Notes under the pieces: model-generated
What the model saw: the letters and a program-made list of their open reading frames with translations, nothing else
Databases searched by the model: none
Told to the model about the DNA's origin: nothing
Shown: one piece after another, positions 1 to 7,904 of the stretch
Position numbering within the stretch: the first letter of the stretch is position 1
Layout of the letters: each line of letters begins with the position of its first letter
Translations under genes and position numbers: made by a program
Assembly (NCBI GenBank): GCA_963807735.1
Contig: CAWEDI010000024.1
Span: 372,001 to 436,000 of the forward strand
DNA: 64,000 bases
From: Roseiarcus sp963807735
Lineage (GTDB): Bacteria; Pseudomonadota; Alphaproteobacteria; Rhizobiales; Beijerinckiaceae
Reading direction: 5' to 3'

Positions 1-522
1 CAGCGCGTTGCAGGCGACGGCGATGAGGCCGACAACCAGCACCGGCAGCACTCGGTTGAGCGCGGACAGGATCGACCGCGCCGCCATGTAGAGGAGGGCC
101 GGGGCCAGCGCCCATTGCAGCCCGCGCATGTAGGTCCCGGCGAGGTCGGCAAGCTCCGGCGGCTCGCCGACCGCCTTGAGGATGGCGCCCGCGTTCCAGA
201 ACAGCGCCCAAAACGGCAGCGCCAGCAGGATCGCGCTCAGCAACGCCTGATGGCCGACCGCGCGCACGCCCGCGAAATCGCGCCTGTCGGCGCCGACCTT
301 GGCCGCGGCGAGCGGCGCGGCCGCGCTCACGACGCCGATGCAGAACAGGAACGGCGGAATATAGAAATTGAAGCCGAGCGCGCCCGCGGCGAGCGCCTCC
401 GGCGACAGCCGGCCCATGAACATGACGTCGGTCGTCGTCATGAAATTGATCGCGACATTGGTCAGCACGATCGGCCAGGCGAGGGCGAAAGTGGCGGCGA
501 TCTCGCCGCGAAGGGAGGTCAT
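1..522 (-). CDS. MATE-family efflux transporter, N-terminal part (runs off the window edge)
   Basis: Reading the minus strand from an ATG at 522 gives 174 open codons to the window edge, so the C-terminal two thirds are missing. The protein starts MTSLRGEIAATFALAWPIVL and has alternating hydrophobic segments. The first helix is followed by TNVAINFMTTTDVMFMGRLS, the typical MATE/NorM first-helix and loop pattern (dimension of helix TNxA...D..F.GRL). MATE proteins export cationic drugs or metabolites in exchange for Na+ or H+ across the inner membrane. It is divergent from the cyclase gene at 667, with a 144-base spacer. Family assignment is good; substrate unknown. Confidence 0.82.
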   Translation of the reverse strand, partial: MTSLRGEIAATFALAWPIVLTNVAINFMTTTDVMFMGRLSPEALAAGALGFNFYIPPFLFCIGVVSAAAPLAAAKVGADRRDFAGVRAVGHQALLSAILLALPFWALFWNAGAILKAVGEPPELADLAGTYMRGLQWALAPALLYMAARSILSALNRVLPVLVVGLIAVACNAL

Positions 523-666
523 GGGAGCTAACCGGCGGAACTACGAAGGGGGCGCCTTCTAGCCGCTTCGGCGGAAAAGGGAAACCCGCGGGCCGTTTGA
601 CGTTGGTGCGGGGCTTGTTTAGTCGTCCGGCGTCGCGACCGCAGATGTCTCAAGGACGAGCCTCGC

Positions 667-1440
667 ATGAGCCGCCGTTTCATCGACCTTTCCGTTCCGC
701 TGCAAGCCGGCATCAAATCCGACCCGCCGGGTTTGGAGCCGAAAATCGAATACGTCGACCATGTCGCCAGCGTGCCGGAGGTGCTGCGGATGTTCCCCGG
801 GATGCGTCGTGAAGATTTGCCCGAGGGCCAGGGGTGGGCGATCGAGCGCGTGCAAATGTTGACGCACGCCGGCACCCATCTCGACGCGCCGTGGCACTAT
901 CATTCGACCATGGACGGCGGCAAACCCTCGGCGACCATCGACCAGATCCCGCTCGATTGGTGTTTCCGCCCCGGCGTCAAGCTCGACTTCCGCGACAAGC
1001 CGGACGGCTATGTCTGCACGGCCGACGACGTCGAGACGGAGCTGGCGCGCATCGGCTACGCGCTGAAGCCGCTCGACATCGTGCTGGTCAACACCGCGGC
1101 CGGGGTCGCCTATGGTCGCGACGACTATACGTTGAAGGGCTGCGGAATGGGGCGCGAGGCGACGCTTTACCTCACCTCGCGCGGCGTGCGCGTCACCGGC
1201 ATCGACGGCTGGAGTTGGGATGCGCCGTTCTTCTACACGCGCAAGCGCATCGAAGAGACCGGCGACTGGTCGCTTTTCTGGGAAGGCCACAAGGCCAGCC
1301 GCGTCACCGGCTATTGCCATATCGAGAAGCTCAGCAACCTCGAAGCGCTGCCCGCCTTCGGCTTCACCGTGTGCTGCTTTCCGGTGAAGGTGGAGAAAGC
1401 GAGCGCCGGCTGGACGCGCGCGGTGGCGATCCTCAACTGA
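667..1440 (+). CDS. Cyclase family protein (kynurenine-formamidase-like metal hydrolase)
   Basis: 257 aa. It carries the cyclase-family metal motif HxGTHxDxPxH, seen as THAGTHLDAPWH at about residues 66-77, plus a downstream GIDGWSWD block typical of the longer 'cyclase' subfamily. Members hydrolyse amide or lactone-like bonds, for example N-formylkynurenine or isatin, using a divalent metal. The ATG at 667 follows a GGACGAG ribosome-binding site. The next gene, 41 bases downstream on the same strand, is a fumarylacetoacetate-hydrolase-type enzyme, so the two probably form a small aromatic or heterocycle degradation operon. The following MarR gene may control it. The substrate cannot be told from sequence. 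Confidence 0.88.
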   Translation: MSRRFIDLSVPLQAGIKSDPPGLEPKIEYVDHVASVPEVLRMFPGMRREDLPEGQGWAIERVQMLTHAGTHLDAPWHYHSTMDGGKPSATIDQIPLDWCFRPGVKLDFRDKPDGYVCTADDVETELARIGYALKPLDIVLVNTAAGVAYGRDDYTLKGCGMGREATLYLTSRGVRVTGIDGWSWDAPFFYTRKRIEETGDWSLFWEGHKASRVTGYCHIEKLSNLEALPAFGFTVCCFPVKVEKASAGWTRAVAILN

Positions 1441-1481
1441 GGTTTGGAATTGGCGCGGCGACCTGCCGCAAAGGAACCCCG

Positions 1482-2450
1482 ATGAAGCTCGCCACCTTGC
1501 GGAACGGCGAACGCGACGGACGTCTCGTCGTCGTCTCGCGCGACCTCGGCCGTTATGTCGAAGCCGGCGACATCGCGCCGACGCTGCTGCGGGCGCTGGA
1601 GGACTGGACGCGTTGTGAACCGTTGCTGCAAGGCAAGGCGCGCGAAGTGGAAGGCGGCGCGGGCGTCGCGTTCGACCCGCGGGACGCCATGGCGCCGTTG
1701 CCGCGCGCGCCGCAGTGGTTGGACGGCTCGGCATTCAAGGCGCACGGCTTGCGGATCGAGAAGGCGCTAAACCGCCCCGCGCCGCCGCCCAGCCCTTATC
1801 CGCTTATGCGTCAGGGCGCCTCGGATGGATTCCTCGGGCCGCACGAGGACGTGGCCGTTCCAAGCGAAGACCTCAACGTCGACTTCGAAGCGGAGTTCGG
1901 CGTCATCGTCGCTGATACGCCGATGGGCGTCAGCGCGGACGACGCGTCGAATTGCATCCGGCTCGCCGTCGTCCTCAACGACGCTTCGCTGCGCGGGCTC
2001 GCCGGCCGCGAAATGGAGACCGGCCTGGGTTTGATTCAGGCCAAGCTGTCGGCCAGCTTCGCCCCCTGCGCCGTGACGCTCGATGAACTTGGCGAAGCCT
2101 GGAGCGAGGGGCGTCTGCATCTGCCGATCCGCGTGCGTTGGAACGGCGAATGGTTCGGTGAGCCGAACGGTTCGGAGATGAGCGTCGGCTTTCATCAGTT
2201 GATCGCCCACGCCGCGCGCACCCGCCGGCTCGGCGCCGGGACGATCATCGGCTCCGGCGCCGTCGCCAACGCGGATTTTCGCAGCGCCGGTTCGGCCTGT
2301 ATCGCCGAGAAAAGGGCGGTCGAGACGATCGACAGGGGCGAAGCGTCGCTGCCGTTCATGCGCTTCGGCGACCGCGTGCGGATCGAGACGCTCGACGCCG
2401 ACGGGCGCAGCATATTCGGCGCTATAGACCAACGCATCGTAAAGGGCTGA
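1482..2450 (+). CDS. Fumarylacetoacetate hydrolase family protein
   Basis: 322 aa from the ATG at 1482, which follows AAAGGAACCCCG. An upstream extension is open in the same frame but overlaps the cyclase gene and has no family similarity. The C-terminal two thirds match the FAH fold: metal-ligand acidic residues in VDFEAEFGVIV (about residues 130-140), a DASLRGLAGREM block, and the GTIIGSGAVANADF loop. Most likely it cleaves a C-C bond in a beta-diketone acid, or acts as a hydratase or decarboxylase on a ring-cleavage product. This fits its position directly after the cyclase. The FAH family is functionally broad, so the reaction is not assigned. Confidence 0.87.
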   Translation: MKLATLRNGERDGRLVVVSRDLGRYVEAGDIAPTLLRALEDWTRCEPLLQGKAREVEGGAGVAFDPRDAMAPLPRAPQWLDGSAFKAHGLRIEKALNRPAPPPSPYPLMRQGASDGFLGPHEDVAVPSEDLNVDFEAEFGVIVADTPMGVSADDASNCIRLAVVLNDASLRGLAGREMETGLGLIQAKLSASFAPCAVTLDELGEAWSEGRLHLPIRVRWNGEWFGEPNGSEMSVGFHQLIAHAARTRRLGAGTIIGSGAVANADFRSAGSACIAEKRAVETIDRGEASLPFMRFGDRVRIETLDADGRSIFGAIDQRIVKG

Positions 2451-2467
2451 CCGCGTCGAATAAGGTT

Positions 2468-2507
2468 GTTGACAAGGAAATCAAATCCGTGTAGTTTCCT
2501 AGTCAAC
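2468..2507. promoter_or_regulatory. MarR operator overlapping a sigma70-type promoter
   Basis: GTTGACAAGGAAA (2468-2480) and TTTCCTAGTCAAC (2495-2507) form a 13-base inverted repeat with one mismatch and a 14-base spacer. Inside it lie TTGACA (2469-2474) and, after exactly 17 bases, TAGTTT (2492-2497), a credible -35/-10 pair directed at the MarR gene starting at 2522. An operator covering both promoter boxes is the classical arrangement for MarR autorepression. Confidence 0.65.
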
Positions 2508-2521
2508 CAAAGGACCTCCTC

Positions 2522-2974
2522 GTGTCGGACGTCTCCGAGCTCACCGATCATATCGGCTACTGGCTGCGCCAGGTGTCGAACCACGTGTCGCAAAGCTTCG
2601 CCCAGAAGCTCGCGGCGGAGGACGTCACGGTCGCCGAATGGGTGCTGCTGCGCGTGCTCTACGACCAGCCGCCGATGGCGCCGAGCCGCGCCGCCGCGAC
2701 GATGGGTTTTACGCGCGGAGCGGTGACGAAACTCGCCGACCGGTTGATCGCCAAGGGCCTCGTCGTCCGGGTCGCCGACCCCGGCGACGGCCGCGCGCAA
2801 ACGCTCGCGCTGACGGGGAACGGCAAACGTTGCGCGCCAAAACTCGCCGCGCTCGCCGATCGCAACGACGCCGAATGTTTCGGCCATCTCTCCGCTTCGG
2901 ATCATCGGCTTTTGCGAAAAATCCTCGAGGACATCGTCGCCCGGTTCGCTCTCGACGCCATGCCGGTTGACTGA
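2522..2974 (+). CDS. MarR family transcriptional regulator
   Basis: 150 aa from a GTG at 2522, preceded by an AAAGGACCTCCT-like ribosome site. Winged-helix layout: dimerisation helix at residues 1-30, helix-turn-helix around MAPSRAAATMGFTRGAVTKL (about 50-70), and the wing VADPGDGRAQTLALT (about 81-95) with the D-x-R signature of MarR wings. It is likely to bind the near-perfect inverted repeat at 2468-2507 and repress its own transcription. The gene lies 71 bases after the FAH gene, so it may also respond to a substrate of the cyclase/FAH pair, though no separate operator is seen in front of that pair. Confidence 0.9.
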   Translation: MSDVSELTDHIGYWLRQVSNHVSQSFAQKLAAEDVTVAEWVLLRVLYDQPPMAPSRAAATMGFTRGAVTKLADRLIAKGLVVRVADPGDGRAQTLALTGNGKRCAPKLAALADRNDAECFGHLSASDHRLLRKILEDIVARFALDAMPVD

Positions 2975-3000
2975 ACGCAACGCCAACACAGGAGAAAGCC

Positions 3001-3402
3001 ATGAACGCGCAATTGACCGCGATCGCGCAACGCTGTCTCAGCGCCGCGGAAGACAACAGCATGACATTCCCGGAAATCGTCGGAGCGCTGATCGCGGCCG
3101 GGTTCGAGAGCTACGCCATCGATTTCCGCAGACAAACCGCGACCTACTATCTTCCCGACGGCGACAGTGTGGTTCTATCGAGCCATTGCGTCGATGTGTC
3201 GATCGACGCCGCGTTCGATGCGCGCCCGATCCAGGCCGCCATCCGCGAGGCGCAGACGCTGGCGCCCGGATACACTTATAAGGGCTTTTGTCGGAAGGTC
3301 ACGGCGGCCGGCTGCGCCGGCTACATGGTTTCGTTCTCCGGCCGTCGCGCGCTCTACTTTGGGCGCACCGCCGAGACCCACGTGGAGTTGTTTCCGACCT
3401 GA
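3001..3402 (+). CDS. DUF1398 family protein (YbcV-like)
   Basis: 133 aa with a good AGGAGAAAGCC ribosome site. The sequence matches the small DUF1398 family: an early helix, MTFPEIVGALIAAGFESYAI, then DFRRQTATYYLPDGD and later CRKVTAAGCAGYMVSFSGRR and a terminal Tyr-Phe-Gly segment. Family members are small soluble proteins of unknown function, seen in enterobacterial phage remnants and rhizobia. It begins 26 bases after the MarR gene and is probably co-transcribed, so it may be part of the MarR regulon. No catalytic residues are known. Confidence 0.75.
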   Translation: MNAQLTAIAQRCLSAAEDNSMTFPEIVGALIAAGFESYAIDFRRQTATYYLPDGDSVVLSSHCVDVSIDAAFDARPIQAAIREAQTLAPGYTYKGFCRKVTAAGCAGYMVSFSGRRALYFGRTAETHVELFPT

Positions 3403-3406
3403 CGGT

Positions 3407-4033
3407 TCACTCCAGCACGATCCGCGCCGCCTCCGCCAAAGCGTGGCCGAGCGCGGCGTGCTGGTCAGCCTCGTAGTGGATGCCGTCAAGGTCCGAACAG
3501 TGGATGAACTGGCCCGCGTCGACAAACCCGACGCCGCGCCGCTCGGCGACTTCGGCGTAGCGCGCGGCGAGTTCGCGCGACTTCGGCTCGGCGCCGCGGA
3601 ACATGTCGGCGAAATTCGAGAGCTTGGCGATCGGCGGCGGCGCGACCAGCAACAGGCGCGGCGGAAGGCCGTCCGGTCCGACCGGCTCGGCGAGCGCCAT
3701 CACGACCAGCCGTTCGGCGCCGAACGCGATCTCGGCCGCCGAGACATTGAAGCGCGCCTTCATGTCGTTGCAGCCGAGCGCGATGATAACGAGATCGAGC
3801 GGCGCGTGGCTGCGCAGGCAGGGCGGAAGATAGTCGGCGCCGCGCCGGTCGGGCTCGATCGGATCGAGAAAGACCGTGGTGCGGCCGTTGAGGCCCTCCT
3901 CGATGACGCGATGATCCGACCCGAGCGCCGCCGCCATCACGCCGGTCCAGCGGGTCGCGGGCGGCAGCCGCGCGCCCGTCGCGGGGTCGTAGCCCCAGGT
4001 ATTGGAATCGCCGAACGCCACGATGACCGTCAT
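3407..4033 (-). CDS. SGNH/GDSL hydrolase (arylesterase-like)
   Basis: 208 aa. Block I is FGDSNTWGYDP at residues 6-16 (nucleophile Ser in GDSN), block II/III is LNGRTT and ALGCNDMK (the Asn-Asp-Met block), and block V is DGIHYEADQH near residue 187 with the Asp-x-x-His pair. This is the usual arrangement of a single-domain, cytoplasmic SGNH esterase or acylhydrolase. No signal peptide is visible. It is convergent with the DUF1398 gene; the ends are 4 bases apart. The natural substrate is unknown, and related proteins hydrolyse aryl and acetyl esters. Confidence 0.9.
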   Translation of the reverse strand: MTVIVAFGDSNTWGYDPATGARLPPATRWTGVMAAALGSDHRVIEEGLNGRTTVFLDPIEPDRRGADYLPPCLRSHAPLDLVIIALGCNDMKARFNVSAAEIAFGAERLVVMALAEPVGPDGLPPRLLLVAPPPIAKLSNFADMFRGAEPKSRELAARYAEVAERRGVGFVDAGQFIHCSDLDGIHYEADQHAALGHALAEAARIVLE

Positions 4034-4157
4034 GCCGCGCCCTCCCTGCGAGCGGTGTTTTGGCGTTTCGCGCGCCCGAGGTCAACGCCGGCCGCGGGAC
4101 CCATATACATTCTACATTCAAGTTTTACGCCGCCGCGCAGACCGTACATATTTCGCA

Positions 4158-4200
4158 ATATAACGTAAGTTAGCACCGCCGGCATGACGTTACGGAATAT
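4158..4200. promoter_or_regulatory. AT-rich imperfect inverted repeat upstream of the diguanylate cyclase
   Basis: ATATAACGTAA (4158-4168) and TTACGGAATAT (4190-4200) pair at 9 of 11 positions and sit in the only AT-rich stretch between the SGNH gene and the diguanylate cyclase. This is consistent with a promoter/operator region. No clear -35/-10 pair could be fixed. Confidence 0.3.
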
Positions 4201-4281
4201 AGGACAGGTTTTTCACGCCGCTTTAATTGGAGGTTGACGCTTTTCCTGCTTAATCCCGGTGTAGTCGAACCCGGCGCCTCC

Positions 4282-5073
4282 ATGCCTCTGCATCTGCTCT
4301 CGAACGTATTTCGGCCGACCGTCGCTGACAAACGCGGGCTGCGCCGCTACGTGCTTTCGGTCACGCTGTTCTCGTGGCTGGTCGCGCTTGTCGTCGATGT
4401 CGTCAACCAGCTTTGTTTCTTCGCCTCTTGGGCCGACTGCTTCCGCGACTGGGCGCTCACCAACGTCGTGGTGCTCGCCATCGCCGCGCCGATTGCGCGC
4501 TCGATGGGCTACGCGCATCTCGAGTTGCACCACGCCAAGCGCGAAGCCGATCGACTCGGGCGCACCGATCCGCTGACCGGCGTTCCCAACCGCCGCGCCT
4601 TCTACGAGCGCGCCGCCAGGCTCGAGACCGGGATGCTGGCGCTGGTGATTGCCGACATAGATCGTTTCAAGCGCATCAACGACCGCTATGGCCACGCGGC
4701 CGGCGATGAGATCATCAAGGCGATCGCGGAACGGATGCAAAGGGAGCTCGGCGGCTTGGGCCTCGTCGCCCGCATCGGCGGCGAGGAATTCGCGCTGCTC
4801 TGCGCCGACCGGCCGGCTCATCAGATCAGCGAGGCGTTGGAAACGTTCCGTCAAGGCGTCGCCGAAGAGCCGATCCGGATCGGCGATCATGAGCTCTTTG
4901 CGACGGTCTCGATCGGTTTCGCGGCCCGGTCAAATTCGGATTTCGACACGCTCTACTCCGCGGCCGACAAAGCGCTGTACGCGGCAAAATCGGCGGGACG
5001 CGACCGGATGGTCAACTACGATGACATCGACGACCTCTCGCAAAAGCGGCCCGACCTGCTGCGCGCCAGCTGA
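4282..5073 (+). CDS. Membrane-anchored GGDEF diguanylate cyclase
   Basis: 263 aa from ATG 4282; an upstream in-frame TTG at 4234 touches its own GGAGG and is unlikely. Two membrane helices (about residues 21-45 and 55-75) are followed by a short linker and a complete GGDEF domain: DPLTGVPNRRAF opening helix, the DIDRFKRIND metal/nucleotide segment and GGEEF active loop. It should make cyclic-di-GMP from two GTP at the inner membrane. The residues five positions before GGEEF are not RxxD, so the product-inhibition I-site appears absent. There is no separate sensor domain beyond the two helices. Confidence 0.9.
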   Translation: MPLHLLSNVFRPTVADKRGLRRYVLSVTLFSWLVALVVDVVNQLCFFASWADCFRDWALTNVVVLAIAAPIARSMGYAHLELHHAKREADRLGRTDPLTGVPNRRAFYERAARLETGMLALVIADIDRFKRINDRYGHAAGDEIIKAIAERMQRELGGLGLVARIGGEEFALLCADRPAHQISEALETFRQGVAEEPIRIGDHELFATVSIGFAARSNSDFDTLYSAADKALYAAKSAGRDRMVNYDDIDDLSQKRPDLLRAS

Positions 5074-5230
5074 CAGCGAAGGGTTCCGTAGCCTGGCTTG
5101 AACGACCAGCCGGGCATGTGATAGCCTCCGCGTCGCCGGGATCGCATGGCCGCGCGCCCAAGCGAACTTTCATCCAAAGGCGAGCGGGAATGCATTCGCG
5201 CGGATCAGGGCGCGCAAGATAGAGTCGCGC

Positions 5231-6053
5231 ATGGTAGCCATTGCGAGGTCCCCGGACGCCGCGGCGCGCGGCAGCGGCTGGGAGGTCGGCGACGCCGTAG
5301 GCCGAACGCCGCGAATCGTCGCCATCGGGAACAGTCATCTGGACGCCCTGCGCTTCGCCGCGACGCCTTGGTGCTCGCTGGCGGCGTTCGGATTCGAAAT
5401 CGACTATTTCTCGACCTTCGATCCGCTGTACCAGCCGTTCTGGCGGCGGCAGGACGAGGTTTGGATTACCCACGCCCGTTTCCTCGAAGAGGCGGAAGAT
5501 TGGTTGCAGCGGGTGAAGCCCGACGTCGTCGCCGCTTTCGTGTCAGGCTTGTTTCAGTTCACGCACGGCACCTACGGCGACGAACGACCGTTTGATTTCG
5601 TTTTGCCGTCGACGCCGGGGCTCGGCCTTTTGCCGGGGCGCGAGATCATTCCCTATGAGCTGGTGCGCGAATCCGCGCGGCGGCAATATCTCCTGTGGCC
5701 GGAATTGCTGGCGCAGATCGTCGCCTGGGCGGCGCCGGCTCGGGTCTACGCGGTCTGCCCGCCGCCCCCCGTCGCGGAGTTCGCGCCGTTTCACGAGCAG
5801 ATCAAGGAGCAGGCGGCGCTGCGGGGCTTCCAACCGGACAGCGTGCGCTACAAAATGTGGCGCGCGCAGATCGAAATTGAACAGGAGGTCGCGGAGGCGT
5901 GCGGCGCTCGGTTCCTTGCGCCGCCGCGTGAGGCGCAGAACGAGCTTGGGTCTGCGGCGCGTCGAATTCGCCCACGATATTCTACACGGGAATGCGGCCT
6001 ACGGCGCCTTGCTTGGCGACCAGTTGCGGATGTGTTTGCAGGCAGGGAGCTGA
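5231..6053 (+). CDS. SGNH-superfamily protein of a GSCFA cassette (one frameshift)
   Basis: About 273 aa when read across a single extra T at about 5947, where the frame moves from PPREAQNEL to GLRRVEFAHDILHGNAAYG. Block I is AIGNSHLDALR near residues 32-42 (Gly-Asn-Ser-His in place of GDSx). The C-terminal block is DILHGNAAYGALLGDQL, giving the Asp-x-x-His pair of SGNH hydrolases. It stops one base before the GSCFA start, so the two are translationally linked. A diverged homologue with the same end motifs lies beside the second GSCFA gene at 26873. Likely an acyl-ester or glycan O-acyl hydrolase/transferase; function not established. Confidence 0.72.
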
Positions 6054-6054
6054 G

Positions 6055-7140
6055 TTGGCGAGGCATCCTTACACGTCGCTCCCCGCCCATTGTTTCTGGC
6101 GCGACGCCGTCGCCGCGCCGAACGGCGAGGACGTCGATCCCGTCGTGCGCGCCAAGTTCACGATCACCGCGAAGGACAAGGTCGCCACCGCCGGCAGTTG
6201 CTTCGCACAGCACATCGCCCGCCATCTTGCGAGCAGCGGGTTCCACTATCTGGTCACCGAAACCGCGCATCCGCTCGTCGCCGCCGCGGACCCGGCGCGG
6301 TTCGGTTACGGCGTGTTCACCGCGCGCTACGGCAATGTCTACTCGACCTTGCAACTCGCGCAGTTGTTGCAGCGCGCCTACGGCGTCTTCACGCCGCAGG
6401 AAATGGTGTGGAGCGACGACGGCGGGCGAATCTACGACCCGTTCCGGCCGCGCATCCAACCCGGCGGATTCTTCAACCGCGAGGAGCTCGAAGCCGACCG
6501 CGGGCGCCATTTCGCCTGCGTGCGGCGCGCCGTCGAGACCATGGATGTGTTGGTGTTCACCCTCGGTCTTACCGAGACCTGGATCTCGCGCCTCGACGGC
6601 GCCGCCTTTCCGCTTTGTCCCGGAGTCGCCGCCGGCGTCTTCGACGAGAGCCGGCATGCTTTCGTCAACTTGAGCGTCGCCAATGTCGTCGCGCAACTGG
6701 AGACGGCGGTCCGCTTCATCAAGACAAAGAACGCCAACGCCAAGATCATCCTGACGGTGTCGCCGGTGCCCCTGGTTGCGACCGCCGTCGATCGCAGCGT
6801 GCTGGTGTCGACCGCCTACTCCAAGGCCGTGTTGCGGGTCGCCGCTGAGCAGATCGCCGACGCGCATCCGCACGTCGCCTATTTCCCGTCCTACGAGGTC
6901 ATCACCGGCAACCACGCGCGCGGCCGCTATTTCGACGACGGCTTGCGCGAGGTGACGGCGGACGGCGTCGCGCATGTGATGCGGCTGTTCATGCGCCACT
7001 ACGCCGCGCGCGCGGCGCCGTCGCCGCGGCCTAGCGACGTCGGGCGCCACGATTCGGCCGCGCGCGAAGTTGAGCGCGCGGCGGCGGTGTTGTGCGACGA
7101 GGTGGCGCTCGACGGCCGCAACCTTGGGGCCGCGCGCTGA
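6055..7140 (+). CDS. GSCFA domain protein (copy 1)
   Basis: 361 aa from a TTG at 6055. That start is supported by a GGGAGC ribosome site and by alignment with copy 2, since both begin ...PYT-LP...FWR. The diagnostic TAGSCFAQHIARHL motif is at about residues 48-61, with FTLGLTETW, KIILTVSPVPL and YFPSYEVI downstream. GSCFA proteins (PF08885) are SGNH-superfamily relatives, thought to act on acylated glycans; no bacterial reaction is firmly known. The tail has VLCDEVALD, echoed as VVCEEMMLD in copy 2, a conserved C-terminal motif after a variable linker. It lies 1 base after the SGNH partner. GC-rich like its surroundings, unlike copy 2. Confidence 0.88.
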   Translation: MARHPYTSLPAHCFWRDAVAAPNGEDVDPVVRAKFTITAKDKVATAGSCFAQHIARHLASSGFHYLVTETAHPLVAAADPARFGYGVFTARYGNVYSTLQLAQLLQRAYGVFTPQEMVWSDDGGRIYDPFRPRIQPGGFFNREELEADRGRHFACVRRAVETMDVLVFTLGLTETWISRLDGAAFPLCPGVAAGVFDESRHAFVNLSVANVVAQLETAVRFIKTKNANAKIILTVSPVPLVATAVDRSVLVSTAYSKAVLRVAAEQIADAHPHVAYFPSYEVITGNHARGRYFDDGLREVTADGVAHVMRLFMRHYAARAAPSPRPSDVGRHDSAAREVERAAAVLCDEVALDGRNLGAAR

Positions 7141-7418
7141 GCCGGGATGGCGGCGCCTGCATGTATGTCCGTTGTCAAGTGTACTTTTGTATTGAGTTAG
7201 ACAGCCGAGTTACGGCCGTTATATTCCAGAGGACATAGCGAAGACTATAACTTTCCCGTATTCACCCCTTCGCGGCTGTTGACGCCATCAAAGTATTAGG
7301 TGAATTTACGGCGACGGCGGCGACTCCATTTAAGCCGCATCGCCCCGAGGGTCGCGCTCGCGCCGCCCTCACGTTCATGGGTCGCCCTCACAAGAACGGG
7401 GCGATCGGAGGAGGGAAC

Positions 7419-7904
7419 ATGCCCGAACTGAATATCAACGGCCGTAACGTGGCCGTGGAGGCGGACAAGAGCACGCCACTGCTCTGGGTCATCCGCGATC
7501 ATCTGCAAATGACCGGCACCAAATTCGGCTGCGGCGCCGGGCTCTGCGGCGCCTGCACCGTCCATCTTGACGGCGTCGCGGTGCGCTCGTGCCAGACCCA
7601 GCTCAGCGATGCGGTCGGCAAACAGGTCACGACGATCGAGGGCCTGAGCGCGCATGCCGATCACCCGTTGCAGAAGGCGTGGGTCGCCGAGCAGGTGCCG
7701 CAGTGCGGCTATTGCCAATCCGGCCAGATCATGCAGGCCGCCTCGTTGCTCTCGCACAATCCGACGCCGACGCGCGCCGAGATCGTGGAGGCGATGAACG
7801 GCAATCTCTGCCGTTGCATGACTTATCCGCGCATCGTCAAGGCGATCGAGCGCGCCGCCAACGATCTTCGCGCCGCCAACGACACCGCCGGGAGGAAGGC
7901 ATGA
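7419..7904 (+). CDS. (2Fe-2S)-binding subunit of an IorAB-type molybdenum hydroxylase
   Basis: 161 aa from the ATG at 7419, directly after GGAGGAGGGAAC. The N-terminal plant-type cluster ligands are CGAGLCGACTVHLDG (about residues 42-56) and the C-terminal cluster has CGYCQSGQI and LCRCMTYPRI. The CRC-M-TYPRI ending is typical of isoquinoline 1-oxidoreductase alpha-type subunits. It passes electrons from the molybdenum centre towards the electron acceptor. The stop overlaps the next ATG by four bases (ATGA). With the following gene it forms a two-subunit enzyme lacking an FAD subunit, as expected for this type. Confidence 0.93.
   Translation: MPELNINGRNVAVEADKSTPLLWVIRDHLQMTGTKFGCGAGLCGACTVHLDGVAVRSCQTQLSDAVGKQVTTIEGLSAHADHPLQKAWVAEQVPQCGYCQSGQIMQAASLLSHNPTPTRAEIVEAMNGNLCRCMTYPRIVKAIERAANDLRAANDTAGRKA

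Noticed and set aside
834..1481. Possible long N-terminal extension of the FAH protein in the same frame
   Set aside because: The extra 216 codons overlap the cyclase gene, are Arg-rich without family similarity, and ATG 1482 has its own ribosome site.
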